Both the position numbers and the translations under genes were made by a program. Below the pieces are notes generated by a model. It did no database searches. It was not told the DNA's origin and worked only from the letters and a program-made list of their open reading frames with translations. Shown here piece after piece: positions 37,248-47,827 of a stretch of DNA of 64,000 nt. The DNA is from Mycobacterium sp. PO1. Lineage in GTDB: Bacteria > Actinomycetota > Actinomycetes > Mycobacteriales > Mycobacteriaceae. How positions within the stretch are numbered: position 1 is the stretch's first letter; each line of letters opens with the position of its first letter. The DNA is taken from NCBI RefSeq assembly GCF_017312405.1, contig NZ_BLTG01000001.1:1-64000 (forward strand). Reading direction: 5' to 3'.

Positions 37248-38888
37248 CTAGGAAACCGCGCGGGCGGCGGCGCGCCCGGCGGCCCGCCCGGAGAACACGC
37301 ACCCACCCAGGAACGTGCCCTCCAGCGACCGGTAGCCGTGCACGCCGCCCCCACCGAAACCGGCGGCCTCCCCCGCTGCGTACAGGCCCGGCAGCGCCTC
37401 GCCGTCGGCGCGCAGCACCTGCGAGTCCAGGTCGGTCTGCAGGCCGCCCAACGACTTGCGGGTCAGGATGTGCAGCTTCACCGCGATCAACGGACCGGCC
37501 TTCGGGTCGGTCAGCCGGTGCGGGGCGACGACGCGGCTCACCCGGTCGGCCAGGTAGCCGCGCGCCGCGCGGATCGCGGTGATCTGGCTGTCCTTGGTGA
37601 AGCGGTTGGCCACTTCCCGGTCGCGGGCGGTGACCTCGGCCTCCACCGTGGCGAGGTCGAGCGGCTCGACATCGGGCACGGTGTTCATCGCGGCCACCAG
37701 GTCACGCAGCGAGTCGGCGGTCACGAAGTCGACGCCCTTGTCGACGAACGCGTGCACCGGCGCGGGCCCGTTGCGGGCCCGGTCGAGCACCGCGCGCAGG
37801 CTGCGGCCGGTCAGGTCGGGGTTCTGTTCCTGCCCGGACAGGCCGAATTCCTTGTCGATGATGCGCTTGTTGAGCACGAACCAGGTGTAGTCGTGCCCGG
37901 TGCGCGCGATGTGCTCGAGCGTGCCGAGGGTGTCGAAGCCCGGGTACAGCGGCGCAGGCAGCCGCTTGCCCGTGGCGTCCAGCCACAGCGACGAGGGCCC
38001 GGGCAGGATCCGGATGCCGTGCAAGGGCCAGATCGGGTCGTAGTTGGTGATGCCCTCGGTGTAGTGCCACATGCGGTCGCTGTTGATGACGTTGGCGCCG
38101 GCCGCCTCGGAGATGCCCAGCATGCGGCCGTCGACATGCGCGGGCACCCCGCTGAGCAGCTGTTCGGGTACGCGGCCCATCCGCGCCGGCCAGTTCTTGC
38201 GCACCAGGTCGTGGTTACCGCCGATGCCGCCGCTGGCCACCACGACGGCCTGCGCGCGGAACTCGAAGTCGCCGACGACCTGCCGGGACGACGCGACGCC
38301 GCGGGCAGCTGTGCAGGGCTCCAGCACCGCGCCACGCACCCCGACGACGGCACCGTCGTCGACGATCAGCTCGTCGACGCGGTGCCGGTAGGCGAACCGC
38401 ACCCGGTCCCCGGTGAGCCGCCGCGCGAAGATGTCGACCAGAGCGGGGCCGGTCCCCCAGGTGATGTGGAAGCGGGGCACCGAGTTGCCGTGCCCGCGGG
38501 CGTCGTAACCGCCGCGTTCGGCCCAGCCCACCATCGCGAAGGTCTGTAGGCCCCGGTCACGCAGCCAGGCGCGCTTCTCCCCCGCGGCGAAGTCGACATA
38601 GGCATGTGCCCACTGCCGGGGCCAGTGGTCTTCGGGACGGTCGAAGCCTGCGGTGCCCAACCAGTCCTGCAGAGCCAGTTCGTGGCTGTCGCGGATGCCG
38701 AGCCGACGCTGTTCGGGGCTGTCGACGAAGAACAGCCCGCCGAACGACCAGTAGGCCTGGCCGCCGAGGTTGGCCGCATTCTCCTGGTCGACGATCAGGA
38801 CGCGACGGCCGCGCTCGAGGAGTTCGCACGCCGCGACCAGACCCGCCAGCCCGGCGCCCACCACGATGACATCAGCTTGATCAGCCAT
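37248..38888 (-). CDS. FAD-dependent dehydrogenase, KstD-like (Rv0785)
   Basis: 546 residues. The N-terminal dinucleotide motif VVGAGLAGLVAACELLERG binds FAD, and the C-terminal YAAGEAAGFGGGGVHGYRS closes it. It belongs to the fumarate reductase/3-ketosteroid delta-1-dehydrogenase-like group; M. tuberculosis Rv0785 is the counterpart. A steroid or aromatic substrate is possible, but the KstD catalytic tyrosines were not verified. It is the first of three minus-strand genes with DUF2334 and the peroxidase upstream. Confidence 0.85.
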   Translation of the reverse strand: MADQADVIVVGAGLAGLVAACELLERGRRVLIVDQENAANLGGQAYWSFGGLFFVDSPEQRRLGIRDSHELALQDWLGTAGFDRPEDHWPRQWAHAYVDFAAGEKRAWLRDRGLQTFAMVGWAERGGYDARGHGNSVPRFHITWGTGPALVDIFARRLTGDRVRFAYRHRVDELIVDDGAVVGVRGAVLEPCTAARGVASSRQVVGDFEFRAQAVVVASGGIGGNHDLVRKNWPARMGRVPEQLLSGVPAHVDGRMLGISEAAGANVINSDRMWHYTEGITNYDPIWPLHGIRILPGPSSLWLDATGKRLPAPLYPGFDTLGTLEHIARTGHDYTWFVLNKRIIDKEFGLSGQEQNPDLTGRSLRAVLDRARNGPAPVHAFVDKGVDFVTADSLRDLVAAMNTVPDVEPLDLATVEAEVTARDREVANRFTKDSQITAIRAARGYLADRVSRVVAPHRLTDPKAGPLIAVKLHILTRKSLGGLQTDLDSQVLRADGEALPGLYAAGEAAGFGGGGVHGYRSLEGTFLGGCVFSGRAAGRAAARAVS

Positions 38889-38914
38889 GGCGCCAATCTA
38901 GCCAGTGCGGCCCC

Positions 38915-39622
38915 TCAGGCGGCGTCGGTCAGCACAGGTCGCTGCTGCTGCCAGGCGTACACCGTCGGTGCGCTGGCGTGCAGCAGCGCCAAGTCGACCG
39001 CGTCCAGCATGGCCTGGCGAGGTCCCGGACGGCGCAGGTGGCGGGCGGCGACACCGACGCGGACGATGCCGTCCCGGCGTGCGGTGCGCTCGGCCGAGAG
39101 CACCAGCGTGCGGCACCACCACGGCTCGGCCAGAAAACCCTCCCCGATGCCGAGAACCCGGGCGCGCACGGTGTCGTCACGGACCAGGTCGATGATCCCG
39201 CTCAGCCCGGCAACCAGACGGAAACCGTTTCGTGGCAATGCCTTCAGCGCTCCCTGCGAGACATTCCAGCCGGGCGCGGCGAACAGGCGGGTGCGCAGAC
39301 CGAGGTGCTCGAGGATCCGGTCGGCGGCCATCAACCGCAGGTTGGCCTCGTGGGCCTGCAGGGTGGCGAACTCGCCGCGGCGGGCCTTGGTGGCGGCCTC
39401 GTCGTAACCGTGCAACACGATCGCGTCCCCACCGGCACGCCGATCCGCCAGCCAGCCGACCGTGTCGTCGTCGCGGTCGAGGCGGTAGCCGCCCTTCATC
39501 CGCGGCGCGACCAGGAACGACACCGGGACGCCGCGGTTGTCGAGGTGACCGCAGAACGCGGCGACGTCGTCGACGGTGCGGTCACTGATACCGGAGATCG
39601 AGACGATCAGTTGTCCTGCCAC
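38915..39622 (-). CDS. DUF2334 (polysaccharide-deacetylase-like fold) protein
   Basis: 235 residues. The fold resembles NodB/deacetylase proteins (VSISGISDRTVDDVAAFCGH, VPVSFLVAPRMKGGYRL, IVLHGYDE with the metal-type histidine). It may deacetylate a glycan or be an inactive relative. Cytoplasmic: no signal peptide is visible. It resembles Rv0784 in position and type. It ends 26 bp before the FAD dehydrogenase start on the same strand. Confidence 0.72.
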   Translation of the reverse strand: MAGQLIVSISGISDRTVDDVAAFCGHLDNRGVPVSFLVAPRMKGGYRLDRDDDTVGWLADRRAGGDAIVLHGYDEAATKARRGEFATLQAHEANLRLMAADRILEHLGLRTRLFAAPGWNVSQGALKALPRNGFRLVAGLSGIIDLVRDDTVRARVLGIGEGFLAEPWWCRTLVLSAERTARRDGIVRVGVAARHLRRPGPRQAMLDAVDLALLHASAPTVYAWQQQRPVLTDAA

Positions 39623-39712
39623 ACCCGCAGTGTGGCAACTCCAGGTGTCCAGGCAGTGGACAACACGGCGACGGCGGGTGTCATCTTGCCGGCTCGCCTT
39701 CGCTGCCGACCG

Positions 39713-40210
39713 CTAGCGGGGCACGACCTCTTCGATCGCCGCGATGACCTCCGGGGCGTCGGGAGCGGTGCGCGGCCGGAAGCGCCTGACCACGGTGCCG
39801 TCCGGGGCGACCAGGAACTTCTCGAAGTTCCACTGCACGTCACCGGCTTCGCCCGAGTCGTCGGCCACCTTGGTGAGCGCGGCATACAGCGGGTGCTGAC
39901 CGGGACCGTTGACTTCGGACTTGGCGAGCAGCGGGAACGTCACGCCGTAGGTGGTCGAGCAGAACGTCAGGATCTCGTCGGGGCTGCCGGGTTCCTGCCC
40001 CATGAACTGGTTGCACGGCACGCCGATGACGGTCAGCCCGCGCGCGGCGTAGTCCTTGGCGAGCCTCTCCAGCGCCTCGTACTGCGGGGTGAGCCCGCAC
40101 TTGGACGCGACGTTCACCACCAGCGCGGCGCCGTCGGTCAGCTCGGCCAGCGTGGTGGGCCGGCCAGCGAGAGTCGTCAGGGGGATGTCATTCAGCGCTG
40201 AATCGGTCAT
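39713..40210 (-). CDS. Glutathione-peroxidase-family thiol peroxidase
   Basis: 165 residues. The peroxidatic C38 lies in VNVASKCGLTPQY, with glutamine in GVPCNQFMGQEP and the W-N pair in VQWNFEKFLV, completing the active tetrad. Mycobacteria lack glutathione, so electrons probably come from thioredoxin. It reduces hydroperoxides in the cytoplasm. ATG at 40210; it lies 22 bp after the TetR gene on the same strand. Confidence 0.92.
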   Translation of the reverse strand: MTDSALNDIPLTTLAGRPTTLAELTDGAALVVNVASKCGLTPQYEALERLAKDYAARGLTVIGVPCNQFMGQEPGSPDEILTFCSTTYGVTFPLLAKSEVNGPGQHPLYAALTKVADDSGEAGDVQWNFEKFLVAPDGTVVRRFRPRTAPDAPEVIAAIEEVVPR

Positions 40211-40232
40211 GCACCCCGACGGTACCGGTGGC

Positions 40233-40787
40233 TCATTTCGTGAACAGCATCTGGGCCATCCGTTGCATCGTTGCCACGGCGTCGGCGTCCGTGTCGATCG
40301 CTTCGTTGAGCCACAGCATCGCGAACCCGTGAACCAGCGACCACGCCGCCAGCCCCGCGGCCTCGGGGTCGCCCTTGGCGCGGGGGTCGTCAAGCGTGGC
40401 CACACCGGCGGCCAGCTCCGAACCGGCGGCGGCCTGTGCGGCCACCAGTTCGGCGTCGTCGGGGTGGACCAGCGATCGGTCGAACATCACCTCGTAGTGA
40501 CCCGGATGCTGCACCGCGAAGCGCACATAGGCCAATGCGGCGTGGGTGAACTCGGGTCTGGCGTCGGCCAGCGCCACCGCGAGCATGCGCCAACCCTGGG
40601 CGGCGAGTGCGGTGAACAATCCGCGGCGATCGGCGAAATGGTGGGCCGGAGCGGCATGCGACACCCCGGCCGCGCGGGCCAGCTCGCGCAGCGACACCCC
40701 GTCGGCCCCGCGCTCGGCCACGAGGTCGGCGGCGTGCGCGAGGATCACGGCTTTCAAGTCGCCGTGGTGGTAGCTGTCCCGCTTCAC
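40233..40787 (-). CDS. TetR-family regulator
   Basis: 184 residues. The N-terminal YHHGDLKAVILAHAADLV and LARAAGVSHAAPAHHFADRR (residues about 34-54) form the helix-turn-helix. The C-terminal domain is of the TetR_C_13/WHG type (LVHGFAMLWLNEA). Starts with GTG at 40787 with TATGAT (40794-40799) 6 bases upstream, a leaderless arrangement. It is followed by the peroxidase gene and probably regulates it. Confidence 0.85.
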   Translation of the reverse strand: MKRDSYHHGDLKAVILAHAADLVAERGADGVSLRELARAAGVSHAAPAHHFADRRGLFTALAAQGWRMLAVALADARPEFTHAALAYVRFAVQHPGHYEVMFDRSLVHPDDAELVAAQAAAGSELAAGVATLDDPRAKGDPEAAGLAAWSLVHGFAMLWLNEAIDTDADAVATMQRMAQMLFTK

Positions 40788-40817
40788 CGCCCGATCATAC
40801 CGAAATCTTGACAGTGC

Positions 40818-42977
40818 CTAGATTTCTTCTGCGCCGGCTTCACCCGTCTCGCCGGCTGCGCCGGCTTCACCCGTCTCGCCGGCTGCGCCGGCGGTCTCCA
40901 GGAGCCAGGCGAACTGGAACGCCGTCTCTTTCCACCGCTCGTAGCGACCGCTGATGCCGCCGTGGCCGGCGTTCATCTCAGTCTTGAGCAGCACCCTGGC
41001 GCCTTCGGCCTCGGGATCTTGTTGCGCGTGCCGAAGTGCGGCGACCCATTTCGCCGGCTCGGTGTAGTAGACCCGGGTGTCGTTGAGCGACGTCATCGCC
41101 AGGATCGCCGGGTACTGGCGGGTCTCGACATTCTCGTACGGCGCATAGGACTTCATGTAGTGGTAGACGTCGGGATCCTCCAGCGGATTGCCCCATTCGT
41201 CCCATTCGGTGACGGTCAGCGGCAGCGACGGATCCAGGATCGTGGTCAACGGGTCGACGAACGGCACGCTGGCGAGGATCCCGGCGAACAGATCGGGCGC
41301 CATGTTGGCCACCGCACCCATCAGCAGGCCACCGGCGCTGCCCCCGTAGGCGACCATGTTCTCCGCTCGGGTGACGTCCGTGCCGACGAGATGGCTTGCC
41401 ACGGAGATGAAATCGGTGAACGTGTTGCGCTTCTCCAGCATCTTGCCGTGTTCGTACCAGGGCCGGCCGAGCTCACCCCCGCCGCGGACGTGCGCGACGG
41501 CGAACGCCATGCCGCGGTCGAGCAGCGACAACCGGGCGATGGAGAAGCGGGGATCCTCGCACGCCTCGTAGGCACCGTAGCCGTACAGCAGCACCGGCGC
41601 CGGATACTGCAGACCCACCCGGTGCACGATCGAGATGGGCACCCGCGCCCCGTCGGAGGCGACCGCCCAATCGCGGCGCTCGACGTAATCCTGTGGGCGG
41701 TAGTCACCCAGCACGGGCTGCTCGCGCAGCAGCGTGCGCTCGCCGGAGGCCAGGTCCAGGTCGTAGATCTGCACCGGCGTGACGAACGACGTTGCGCCGA
41801 TGCGCATCTTGGGCGCGCTCCAGTTCGGGTTCGCCGACAACCCCACCGACATCAACTCCGAGTCGAACGTGATGTCACTGGCCTGGCCGTATCCCGATTC
41901 GCCGACCGGCCACAGCTGGATGCGCGGCAGCGCGTCGGCACGGTAGCTGACCACGAGGTGCCCGTCGAACGCATCGACCGCATCGAGTCGCACATCTCCG
42001 CGGTGCTCGATGAGGGTGCGCAGGTCGGTCGGATCGCTGACGGGTGCGTCGACGAGCGTGAAGTTCTCCGCCCCGTCGTTGTGCAGGATGAGGAAGCGGT
42101 CCTCCCCGCCGACGACGGCGTGGTCGAGTGAGTACTCGATGCCGTCGCGGCGCGGCCACACCGTCTGGAAGGTGGCGTCGGGGTCGGCAGCGTCGGCGTA
42201 GCGCATCTCCGAGGTCACCGCGCTGCCCGCGGCGATCAGGACGTATTTGTTGCTGCGGGTGCGCCCGACCGCTACCCAGAAGCGTTCGTCGGGTTCGTGA
42301 TACACCTGCTCGTCTGGGGCGTCCGAACCGAGTCGGTGCCGCCACACGGTGTCCGGCCGCCAGGCCTCGTCGACGGTCACGTAGTAGACGGTGTTGCCGT
42401 CCGCACCCCACGTCGCTCCGGCACCCACACCGCTGATCTCGTCGGCATACCGCTCGCCGGTGCGTAAGTCCTTGAACCGCAGCGTGTACCGCTCGTCACC
42501 CTTGACATCCACCGAGTAGGCCAGGATGTTGCCGTCGATGCTGACAGTGGCCGCACCCAGGGAGAAGAAGTCGTGGCCTTCGGCTTCGACGTTCTCGTCC
42601 AGCAACACCTGCTCGCCGGGGATCTCGGTGGCCTCGTCGAACTGGGGCGGCGTCCAGTCATCGGGATCGGTGACGGGGCAACGGCATTGCACACCGTACT
42701 GCTTGCCCTGGAAGCTGCGCCCGTAGTACCACCATGGTCCCCGCCGAGTCGGCACAGACAGGTCGGTCTCCTTGGTGCGCGCCTTGATCTCGTCGAAGAT
42801 CTTCTGTCGCAACGGCGCCAGATCGGCTGTGACGTGTTCGGTGAAGGCGTTCTCCGCATCGAGGTAGTCGATGACCTCCTGGTCGGACTTGTCGCGCAGC
42901 CACTCGTACGGGTCGATGAAGACATCGCCGTGATGTTCGCGGCGGGTGTCGACCCGTTTGGCGACGGGTGGCTTCAC
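40818..42977 (-). CDS. ptrB: Prolyl oligopeptidase/oligopeptidase B (S9A), intact
   Basis: 719 residues: N-terminal 7-bladed propeller, C-terminal alpha/beta hydrolase with the nucleophile S547 in [11 protein letters not shown] and the catalytic histidine in [11 protein letters not shown]. It cleaves peptides after basic (OpdB) residues. In M. tuberculosis the counterpart is split (ptrBa/ptrBb), while here one frame is continuous. The GTG start overlaps the purC stop (GTGA). The C-terminus carries an in-frame 9-residue duplication (GAAGETGEA twice). Confidence 0.93.
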   Translation of the reverse strand: MKPPVAKRVDTRREHHGDVFIDPYEWLRDKSDQEVIDYLDAENAFTEHVTADLAPLRQKIFDEIKARTKETDLSVPTRRGPWWYYGRSFQGKQYGVQCRCPVTDPDDWTPPQFDEATEIPGEQVLLDENVEAEGHDFFSLGAATVSIDGNILAYSVDVKGDERYTLRFKDLRTGERYADEISGVGAGATWGADGNTVYYVTVDEAWRPDTVWRHRLGSDAPDEQVYHEPDERFWVAVGRTRSNKYVLIAAGSAVTSEMRYADAADPDATFQTVWPRRDGIEYSLDHAVVGGEDRFLILHNDGAENFTLVDAPVSDPTDLRTLIEHRGDVRLDAVDAFDGHLVVSYRADALPRIQLWPVGESGYGQASDITFDSELMSVGLSANPNWSAPKMRIGATSFVTPVQIYDLDLASGERTLLREQPVLGDYRPQDYVERRDWAVASDGARVPISIVHRVGLQYPAPVLLYGYGAYEACEDPRFSIARLSLLDRGMAFAVAHVRGGGELGRPWYEHGKMLEKRNTFTDFISVASHLVGTDVTRAENMVAYGGSAGGLLMGAVANMAPDLFAGILASVPFVDPLTTILDPSLPLTVTEWDEWGNPLEDPDVYHYMKSYAPYENVETRQYPAILAMTSLNDTRVYYTEPAKWVAALRHAQQDPEAEGARVLLKTEMNAGHGGISGRYERWKETAFQFAWLLETAGAAGETGEAGAAGETGEAGAEEI
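40831..40892 (-). repeat. 27-bp in-frame duplication at the ptrB 3' end
   Basis: Two identical 27-bp copies (40831-40857 and 40858-40884) with the start of a third, ending 13 bases before the stop codon. They encode a repeated Gly/Ala/Glu peptide tail, so the length keeps the frame. Confidence 0.9.
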
Positions 42978-43867
42978 GCGTTTCCTCCGATCCAGTCGTC
43001 GAAGCGCAGACCCGAAATACGTTCGTACGCTTCGATGTAGCGCGCCCTGGTGGCCGCCACGATGTCGGGCGGCAGCGGCGGCGGGGGTTGGTCCCCGTGC
43101 CGGTCCCAGCCCGATTCGGCTCCGGTGAGCCAGTTACGCACGAACTGCTTGTCGAAGCTCTGCTGCACCTGACCCTCGGTGTAGTCGTCGGCGCGCCAGT
43201 AGCGCGATGAGTCCGGGGTGAACACCTCGTCGGCGAGCTTGAGCTCGCCGTGGGCGTCCACCCCGAACTCGAATTTGGTGTCGGCGACGATGATGCCCTT
43301 GGTCAGGGCGTGCTCGGCGCCCTGAGTGTAGGTGTGCAGGGTCCGGTCGCGGACTTCGGCGGCACGCTCGGCGCCGACGGCTGCCACCACGTCGTCGAAG
43401 GTGATGTTCTCGTCGTGCTGCCCGAACTCGGCCTTGCTGGCAGGGGTGAACAATGGTTCGGCGAAGCGGCTGGCCTCGGTCAATCCGGCCGGTAGCGCGA
43501 TGCCGCACACTGCCCCGGTGTTCTGGTAGTCGATGAGCCCGGAACCGGTCAGGTATCCGCGGGCCACCGCTTCGACCGGAAGCATCTCCAGTTGCTCGAC
43601 GACCAGAGCGCGGCCCAGCACGTCGGCCGGGATGCGTTCGTCGTCGGGCGGGCCGGCCAGGTGGTTCGGTGAGTCGACGAGGTCGAAGAAGAACACGCTC
43701 ATGGCGGTCAGGATGCGGCCCTTGTCAGGAATCTCGGAGTCCAGGATGTGGTCGTAGGCCGAGATCCGGTCGCTGGCCACGAACAGCAGATGCCCGTCGT
43801 CGATGCGGTAGAGCTCTCGGACCTTGCCGCTGGCCAGATGCTGGTAGTCGGACAGAGCGGGACGCAT
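42974..43867 (-). CDS. purC: SAICAR synthetase PurC
   Basis: 297 residues. It joins CAIR and aspartate in step 7 of purine synthesis. The N-terminal [20 protein letters not shown] is the ATP-binding signature, and [19 protein letters not shown] carries the metal and substrate residues. Its stop overlaps the ptrB start. Corresponds to Rv0780. Confidence 0.97.
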   Translation of the reverse strand: MRPALSDYQHLASGKVRELYRIDDGHLLFVASDRISAYDHILDSEIPDKGRILTAMSVFFFDLVDSPNHLAGPPDDERIPADVLGRALVVEQLEMLPVEAVARGYLTGSGLIDYQNTGAVCGIALPAGLTEASRFAEPLFTPASKAEFGQHDENITFDDVVAAVGAERAAEVRDRTLHTYTQGAEHALTKGIIVADTKFEFGVDAHGELKLADEVFTPDSSRYWRADDYTEGQVQQSFDKQFVRNWLTGAESGWDRHGDQPPPPLPPDIVAATRARYIEAYERISGLRFDDWIGGNA

Positions 43868-43918
43868 CGGGCCAGCCTAACGGTCGGCCCGAGCGCTTCC
43901 GTGTGCTGTGATCGATCC

Positions 43919-44551
43919 ATGAGATCGCGGTGGGTTCCCTATGCCACAACGCCGGCACGCTTGATCCGGCAGGTGATCAGCGATGTCGTGGTCCTCACCT
44001 GGACCGTCATCTGGGTGATGGTCGGCACGGCGGTGCACTCGGCGGTGTCGGTGATCGCCGATTTCGGCTACCAGGTCCAGAGCGGCGCCAACGGGGTGGC
44101 CGGCAATCTGGATTCGGCGGGTGACAGCGCGGACGGGATCCCGCTGATCGGAGATGCGCTGGCCAGCCCGCTGACCGGGGCGGGTGACGCAGCGCGGGAG
44201 ATCGCCGGCGCCGGTCAGACCCTGGGTGTCACGGCGGCGTGGCTGGCCTGGGTGCTCGCGCTGGCGGTGGCGGCGCCGCCGATCCTGGCGTTGATGATGC
44301 CGTGGCTTTTCCTCCGGGTGCGGTTCTTCCGGCGCAAGTGGACGGCGGTGACACTGGCTTCGACGGCCGCCGGTGAACAGCTCCTGGCGTTGCGCGCGCT
44401 GGCCAACCGCCCGCTGGCGAAGTTGGCCGCGGTCAGCGCCGACCCGGTCGGGGCTTGGCGCTACCAGGATCCGGTGGCGATCAGGGGTTTGGCGGCCCTG
44501 GAGCTGCGCGCCGCGGGCATCCGCGTCAAGGCGATCCCGAGCCCGGACTGA
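43919..44551 (+). CDS. Two-span membrane protein, Rv0779c-like
   Basis: 210 residues. There are two hydrophobic segments (about residues 18-45 and 120-140) flanking a small, probably periplasmic, Gly/Ala-rich domain, and a cytoplasmic basic tail. I know no function for this mycobacterial family. It is divergent from purC and convergent with the DUF1707 gene (9 bp between stops). Confidence 0.75.
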   Translation: MRSRWVPYATTPARLIRQVISDVVVLTWTVIWVMVGTAVHSAVSVIADFGYQVQSGANGVAGNLDSAGDSADGIPLIGDALASPLTGAGDAAREIAGAGQTLGVTAAWLAWVLALAVAAPPILALMMPWLFLRVRFFRRKWTAVTLASTAAGEQLLALRALANRPLAKLAAVSADPVGAWRYQDPVAIRGLAALELRAAGIRVKAIPSPD

Positions 44552-44560
44552 ACGGGTCGA

Positions 44561-45151
44561 TCACCCGAACATCCGCTTGAACGCGGTGCCGAACGGATGC
44601 CGCGCGGTCACCGAACCGAATCGGACGCGTCCGGTGACGACGACGTGCAGGTGCCGCGACGGCGGGCTGGTGGCCACCTTCACCGTGGTCGAGCCGCCGA
44701 CCGTGGTGATCCCGTTGAGGTCGGCGGTCGCACCGTCGGGCAGCACCAGGTCGGTGGAGCTGAAGTAGTCGTCGACGTCGATGTGCACGACGGGGCTCTG
44801 CAGCACCGCGGAGGTGAAGTCGAGCGTCGTCGAGCACATCCGGGTGACCAGCCTCAGCCGAGGTGCGACAGTCCACTGGCCCTTGCGGGACACGCTCGAC
44901 ATCCAGCTACTCAGCACCTCCGGCGCCGCCGCGGCCGGCTCGCGGCGCACGTGAGGCAGATCGGCGATGACGGTGTCGAGCTCCGGACGGGTGCGCGCGG
45001 TCAGCACGACATCCAGCCGCTCGCTGTACTCGTCGAGCGACAGCATCCCCTGACCTACCGCATGTTCGAGGATCTTCGTCACCGCGGAGCGGTCGGCATC
45101 CGAAGCCCGCATCTGTGGTGATCGGTCGAAGTCGCCGGGGCCTGAACTCAT
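44561..45151 (-). CDS. DUF1707 (SHOCT-like) domain protein with LiaF-like C-terminus
   Basis: 196 residues. The N-terminal DUF1707 motif ([20 protein letters not shown], about residues 12-31, and onward) is followed by a C-terminal beta-rich domain resembling the cell-wall-active-antibiotic response family ([19 protein letters not shown]). No membrane segment is obvious. It is last in purB-cyp126-DUF1707; its ATG overlaps the cyp126 stop. The role is unknown. Confidence 0.78.
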   Translation of the reverse strand: MSSGPGDFDRSPQMRASDADRSAVTKILEHAVGQGMLSLDEYSERLDVVLTARTRPELDTVIADLPHVRREPAAAAPEVLSSWMSSVSRKGQWTVAPRLRLVTRMCSTTLDFTSAVLQSPVVHIDVDDYFSSTDLVLPDGATADLNGITTVGGSTTVKVATSPPSRHLHVVVTGRVRFGSVTARHPFGTAFKRMFG

Positions 45152-46374
45152 GGGGTGAACTCGACGACGAGGTGGCGGATCCCGGTGTGCCGATTGCTGC
45201 GGGCCCACTCCACCGGAGCGGCCAGCCGCACCTCGGAATAGCGTCCCAGGATCTCCTCGAACAACACCCGCAGCTCCAGGCGGGCGAGGTTCGCGCCGAG
45301 GCAGTAGTGCACGCCATGGCCGAAGCCCATGTGTGGGTTGGGCTTTCGCCGGATGTCGAAGAGTCCGGGGTCGGCGAACACAGCGCCGTCGCGGTTGGCC
45401 GAACCCTCCCAGACGAGCACCTTCTGCCCCGGCTCCAGGGACTGCCCGCCGAGGGTGGCGGGTCTGGTGACGGTGCGTCGTTTGGACGGCGACGGGGCGG
45501 TCCAGCGGACCATCTCCTCGATCGCCGTCGGGAGCAGGGCGGGGTCGGCGCGCAGCTCGCGATAGGCGTCAGGATGTTCGGCCAGTGCCAGCAGCCCGCC
45601 CGCGATCGCGTTGCGAGTGGTCTCGGCTCCAGCGCTGAACAGCAGGTTGAAGAACAGATAGCTCTCGATGTCCGACAGTTCGGGGTCGGCGGAGTTCACC
45701 ACCACCGACAGCATGTCGTCGCTGGGCTGGGCCCGCTTGGCCGCGATCAGTTCCTGCCCGTAGGCATACATCCGGGAGCCGGCCTCTTCGACGGAGAGCC
45801 GGGTGATCGACGCCTTGCGCGATCCGCCGAAGTCGAAGCTCGGCTCGATCGCCTCGAACAGCCAATGGCGTTCGGACTCCGGCACTCCCAGCAGGATGCA
45901 GATCATCTGCATCGGCACTTCGGCGGCCACGTCGACCAGGAAGTCGAACGGTTCGCCGCGCGGTGCGTCGTCCAGCAGCCGGCACGCACGCTCACGCAGG
46001 TCGTCCTCCACGCGCCGAATCATGCGCGGGGTCAACCCCGAGCTGACCAGCCGGCGCACCGCGGCATGGCGCGGGTCGTCCATCATGTTCAACAGCTGCC
46101 CGGCGATCGGCAGGTCCTGCAGCAGGGTGCCGCCGAACGGGCGCTCGCCGCCGGTCACCGACGAGTAGGTGTCCGGGTCACGCAGCACCGCAAGGGTTTC
46201 GGCGTGCGTGGCCACCGACCAGAAACCTTCCCCGTCGGGGGTGTTCTCGGTGGGTGCGTGCCAATACACCGGGGCCTGCTCACGGTGCAGCGCGAACAGG
46301 GCGTGGGGAAATCCGTCGGCGAAGTTGTCCAGGTCGGTGAAGTCGATCTGGGCAAGCTGCTGCGTCAGCGTCAC
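45148..46374 (-). CDS. cyp126: Cytochrome P450 CYP126
   Basis: 408 residues. The haem thiolate is C358 in [15 protein letters not shown]; the oxygen-binding I-helix AGAETTRN and the ExxR region [11 protein letters not shown] are as expected for a class I P450. It matches the Rv0778 location and size. The physiological substrate of CYP126 is unknown; the M. tuberculosis enzyme binds azoles and dimerises. GTG at 46374 overlaps the purB stop; a longer open frame to 46851 overlaps purB and is unlikely. Confidence 0.93.
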   Translation of the reverse strand: MTLTQQLAQIDFTDLDNFADGFPHALFALHREQAPVYWHAPTENTPDGEGFWSVATHAETLAVLRDPDTYSSVTGGERPFGGTLLQDLPIAGQLLNMMDDPRHAAVRRLVSSGLTPRMIRRVEDDLRERACRLLDDAPRGEPFDFLVDVAAEVPMQMICILLGVPESERHWLFEAIEPSFDFGGSRKASITRLSVEEAGSRMYAYGQELIAAKRAQPSDDMLSVVVNSADPELSDIESYLFFNLLFSAGAETTRNAIAGGLLALAEHPDAYRELRADPALLPTAIEEMVRWTAPSPSKRRTVTRPATLGGQSLEPGQKVLVWEGSANRDGAVFADPGLFDIRRKPNPHMGFGHGVHYCLGANLARLELRVLFEEILGRYSEVRLAAPVEWARSNRHTGIRHLVVEFTP

Positions 46375-47789
46375 AAGATGGCTCCCGAGGTGTACTTCGC
46401 GGCTTCGGGGTAGCGGCTCACGAGGTCGTCGACGGCGGCGACGACGCGGTCCACCTGATCGCTCGCCGCGCCGGTGAACGCCTGCTTGTCGGCCAGCGCG
46501 CCCTCGAGCGCGGCTCGGTCCAGCGGCAGTCGCGGGTCGGCGGCCAGGCGGTCGAGCAGGTCGGGCTCGGCGCCGCGTTCCCGCATCGCGAGCGCCACCG
46601 CGACGGCGTGCTCCTTGATGACCTCGTGGGCGGTCTCGCGCCCGACGCCGGCCCGCACCGCGGCGATCAGGATGCGGGTGGTGGCCAGGAACGGCAGATA
46701 ACGGTCGAGTTCGCGCTGGATCACCGCCGGGTAGGCACCGAACTCGTCGAGCACCGTCAGGAACGTCTCGGTCTGCCCGTCGATCGCGAAGAACGCATCC
46801 GGCAGTGCCACCCGGCGCACCACCGAGCAGAACACGTCGCCTTCGTTCCACTGCGCACCGGCGAGCTCGCCGGCCATTGACGCGTATCCGCGCAGCACCA
46901 CCTGCAGCCCGTTGACCCGCTCGCAGCTGCGGGTGTTCATCTTGTGCGGCATCGCCGAGGAGCCGACCTGGCCGGGCGCGAAGCCTTCGGTGACCAGCTC
47001 GTGGCCGGCCATCAACCGGATGGTGTGCGCGAGCGAGGACGGACCGGCGCCGAGCTGCACGAGCGCCGACACGACGTCATGGTCGAGCGACCGGGGATAG
47101 ACCTGACCGACGCTGGTGAGGATGTCGGTGAAGCCCAGAAAGGTCGCGACGCGGCTTTCCAGTTCGGCGAGGCGCTCGGTGTCGCCGTCGAACAGATCGA
47201 GCATGTCCTGCGCGGTGCCCATCGGGCCCTTTATGCCGCGCAGCGGGTAGCGGTCGATGAGTTCACGCAGCCGTTGCAACGCCACCAGCATCTCCTGGGC
47301 GGCCGAGGCGAACCGCTTACCCAGCGTGGTCGCCTGGGCGGCGACGTTGTGGCTGCGCCCGGCCATCACCAACTCGCGGTAGAGGGCAGCCCGCTCGGCC
47401 AAGCGCGCGACGACCGCGACGCCGTGGGAGAACACCAACTCCAGTGAACGGCGGATCTGCATCTGCTCGACGTTCTCGGTGAGATCCCGGCTGGTCATGC
47501 CCTTGTGCACGTGCTCGTGGCCGGCCAGCGCGTTGAACTCCTCGATGCGCGCCTTGACGTCGTGGCGCAACACCCGCTCACGCGCGGCGATGGAGTCGAG
47601 GTCGACCGTCTCCAGCACTCGCTCGTAGTCGGCGAGCACGCCGTCGGGGACTCCCACACCCAGTTCAGCCTGCGCGCGCAGCACCGCCAACCACAGCCGG
47701 CGTTCGGCGACGATCTTGGCCTCCGGCGACCAGATCGCCACCATGTCCTCGCTGGCGTAACGGCTGGCCAACACGTTCGGGATACTCAC
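46371..47789 (-). CDS. purB: Adenylosuccinate lyase PurB
   Basis: 472 residues, the length of the Rv0777 product. It removes fumarate from SAICAR and adenylosuccinate. The fumarase/aspartase signature [13 protein letters not shown] and the catalytic-serine region are intact. I chose the GTG at 47789 (product starting [13 protein letters not shown]); a TTG at 47795 adds two codons. It is coupled to cyp126 by a 4-base overlap. relZ is divergent. Confidence 0.96.
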   Translation of the reverse strand: MSIPNVLASRYASEDMVAIWSPEAKIVAERRLWLAVLRAQAELGVGVPDGVLADYERVLETVDLDSIAARERVLRHDVKARIEEFNALAGHEHVHKGMTSRDLTENVEQMQIRRSLELVFSHGVAVVARLAERAALYRELVMAGRSHNVAAQATTLGKRFASAAQEMLVALQRLRELIDRYPLRGIKGPMGTAQDMLDLFDGDTERLAELESRVATFLGFTDILTSVGQVYPRSLDHDVVSALVQLGAGPSSLAHTIRLMAGHELVTEGFAPGQVGSSAMPHKMNTRSCERVNGLQVVLRGYASMAGELAGAQWNEGDVFCSVVRRVALPDAFFAIDGQTETFLTVLDEFGAYPAVIQRELDRYLPFLATTRILIAAVRAGVGRETAHEVIKEHAVAVALAMRERGAEPDLLDRLAADPRLPLDRAALEGALADKQAFTGAASDQVDRVVAAVDDLVSRYPEAAKYTSGAIL

Positions 47790-47827
47790 GGACAAACAGC
47801 CTATCGGCCGTGCGGCACAGTAGAGCC

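Noticed and set aside
45148..46851. 567-residue version of CYP126
   Set aside because: Would overlap purB by 480 bp; the GTG at 46374 fits the GTGA junction.
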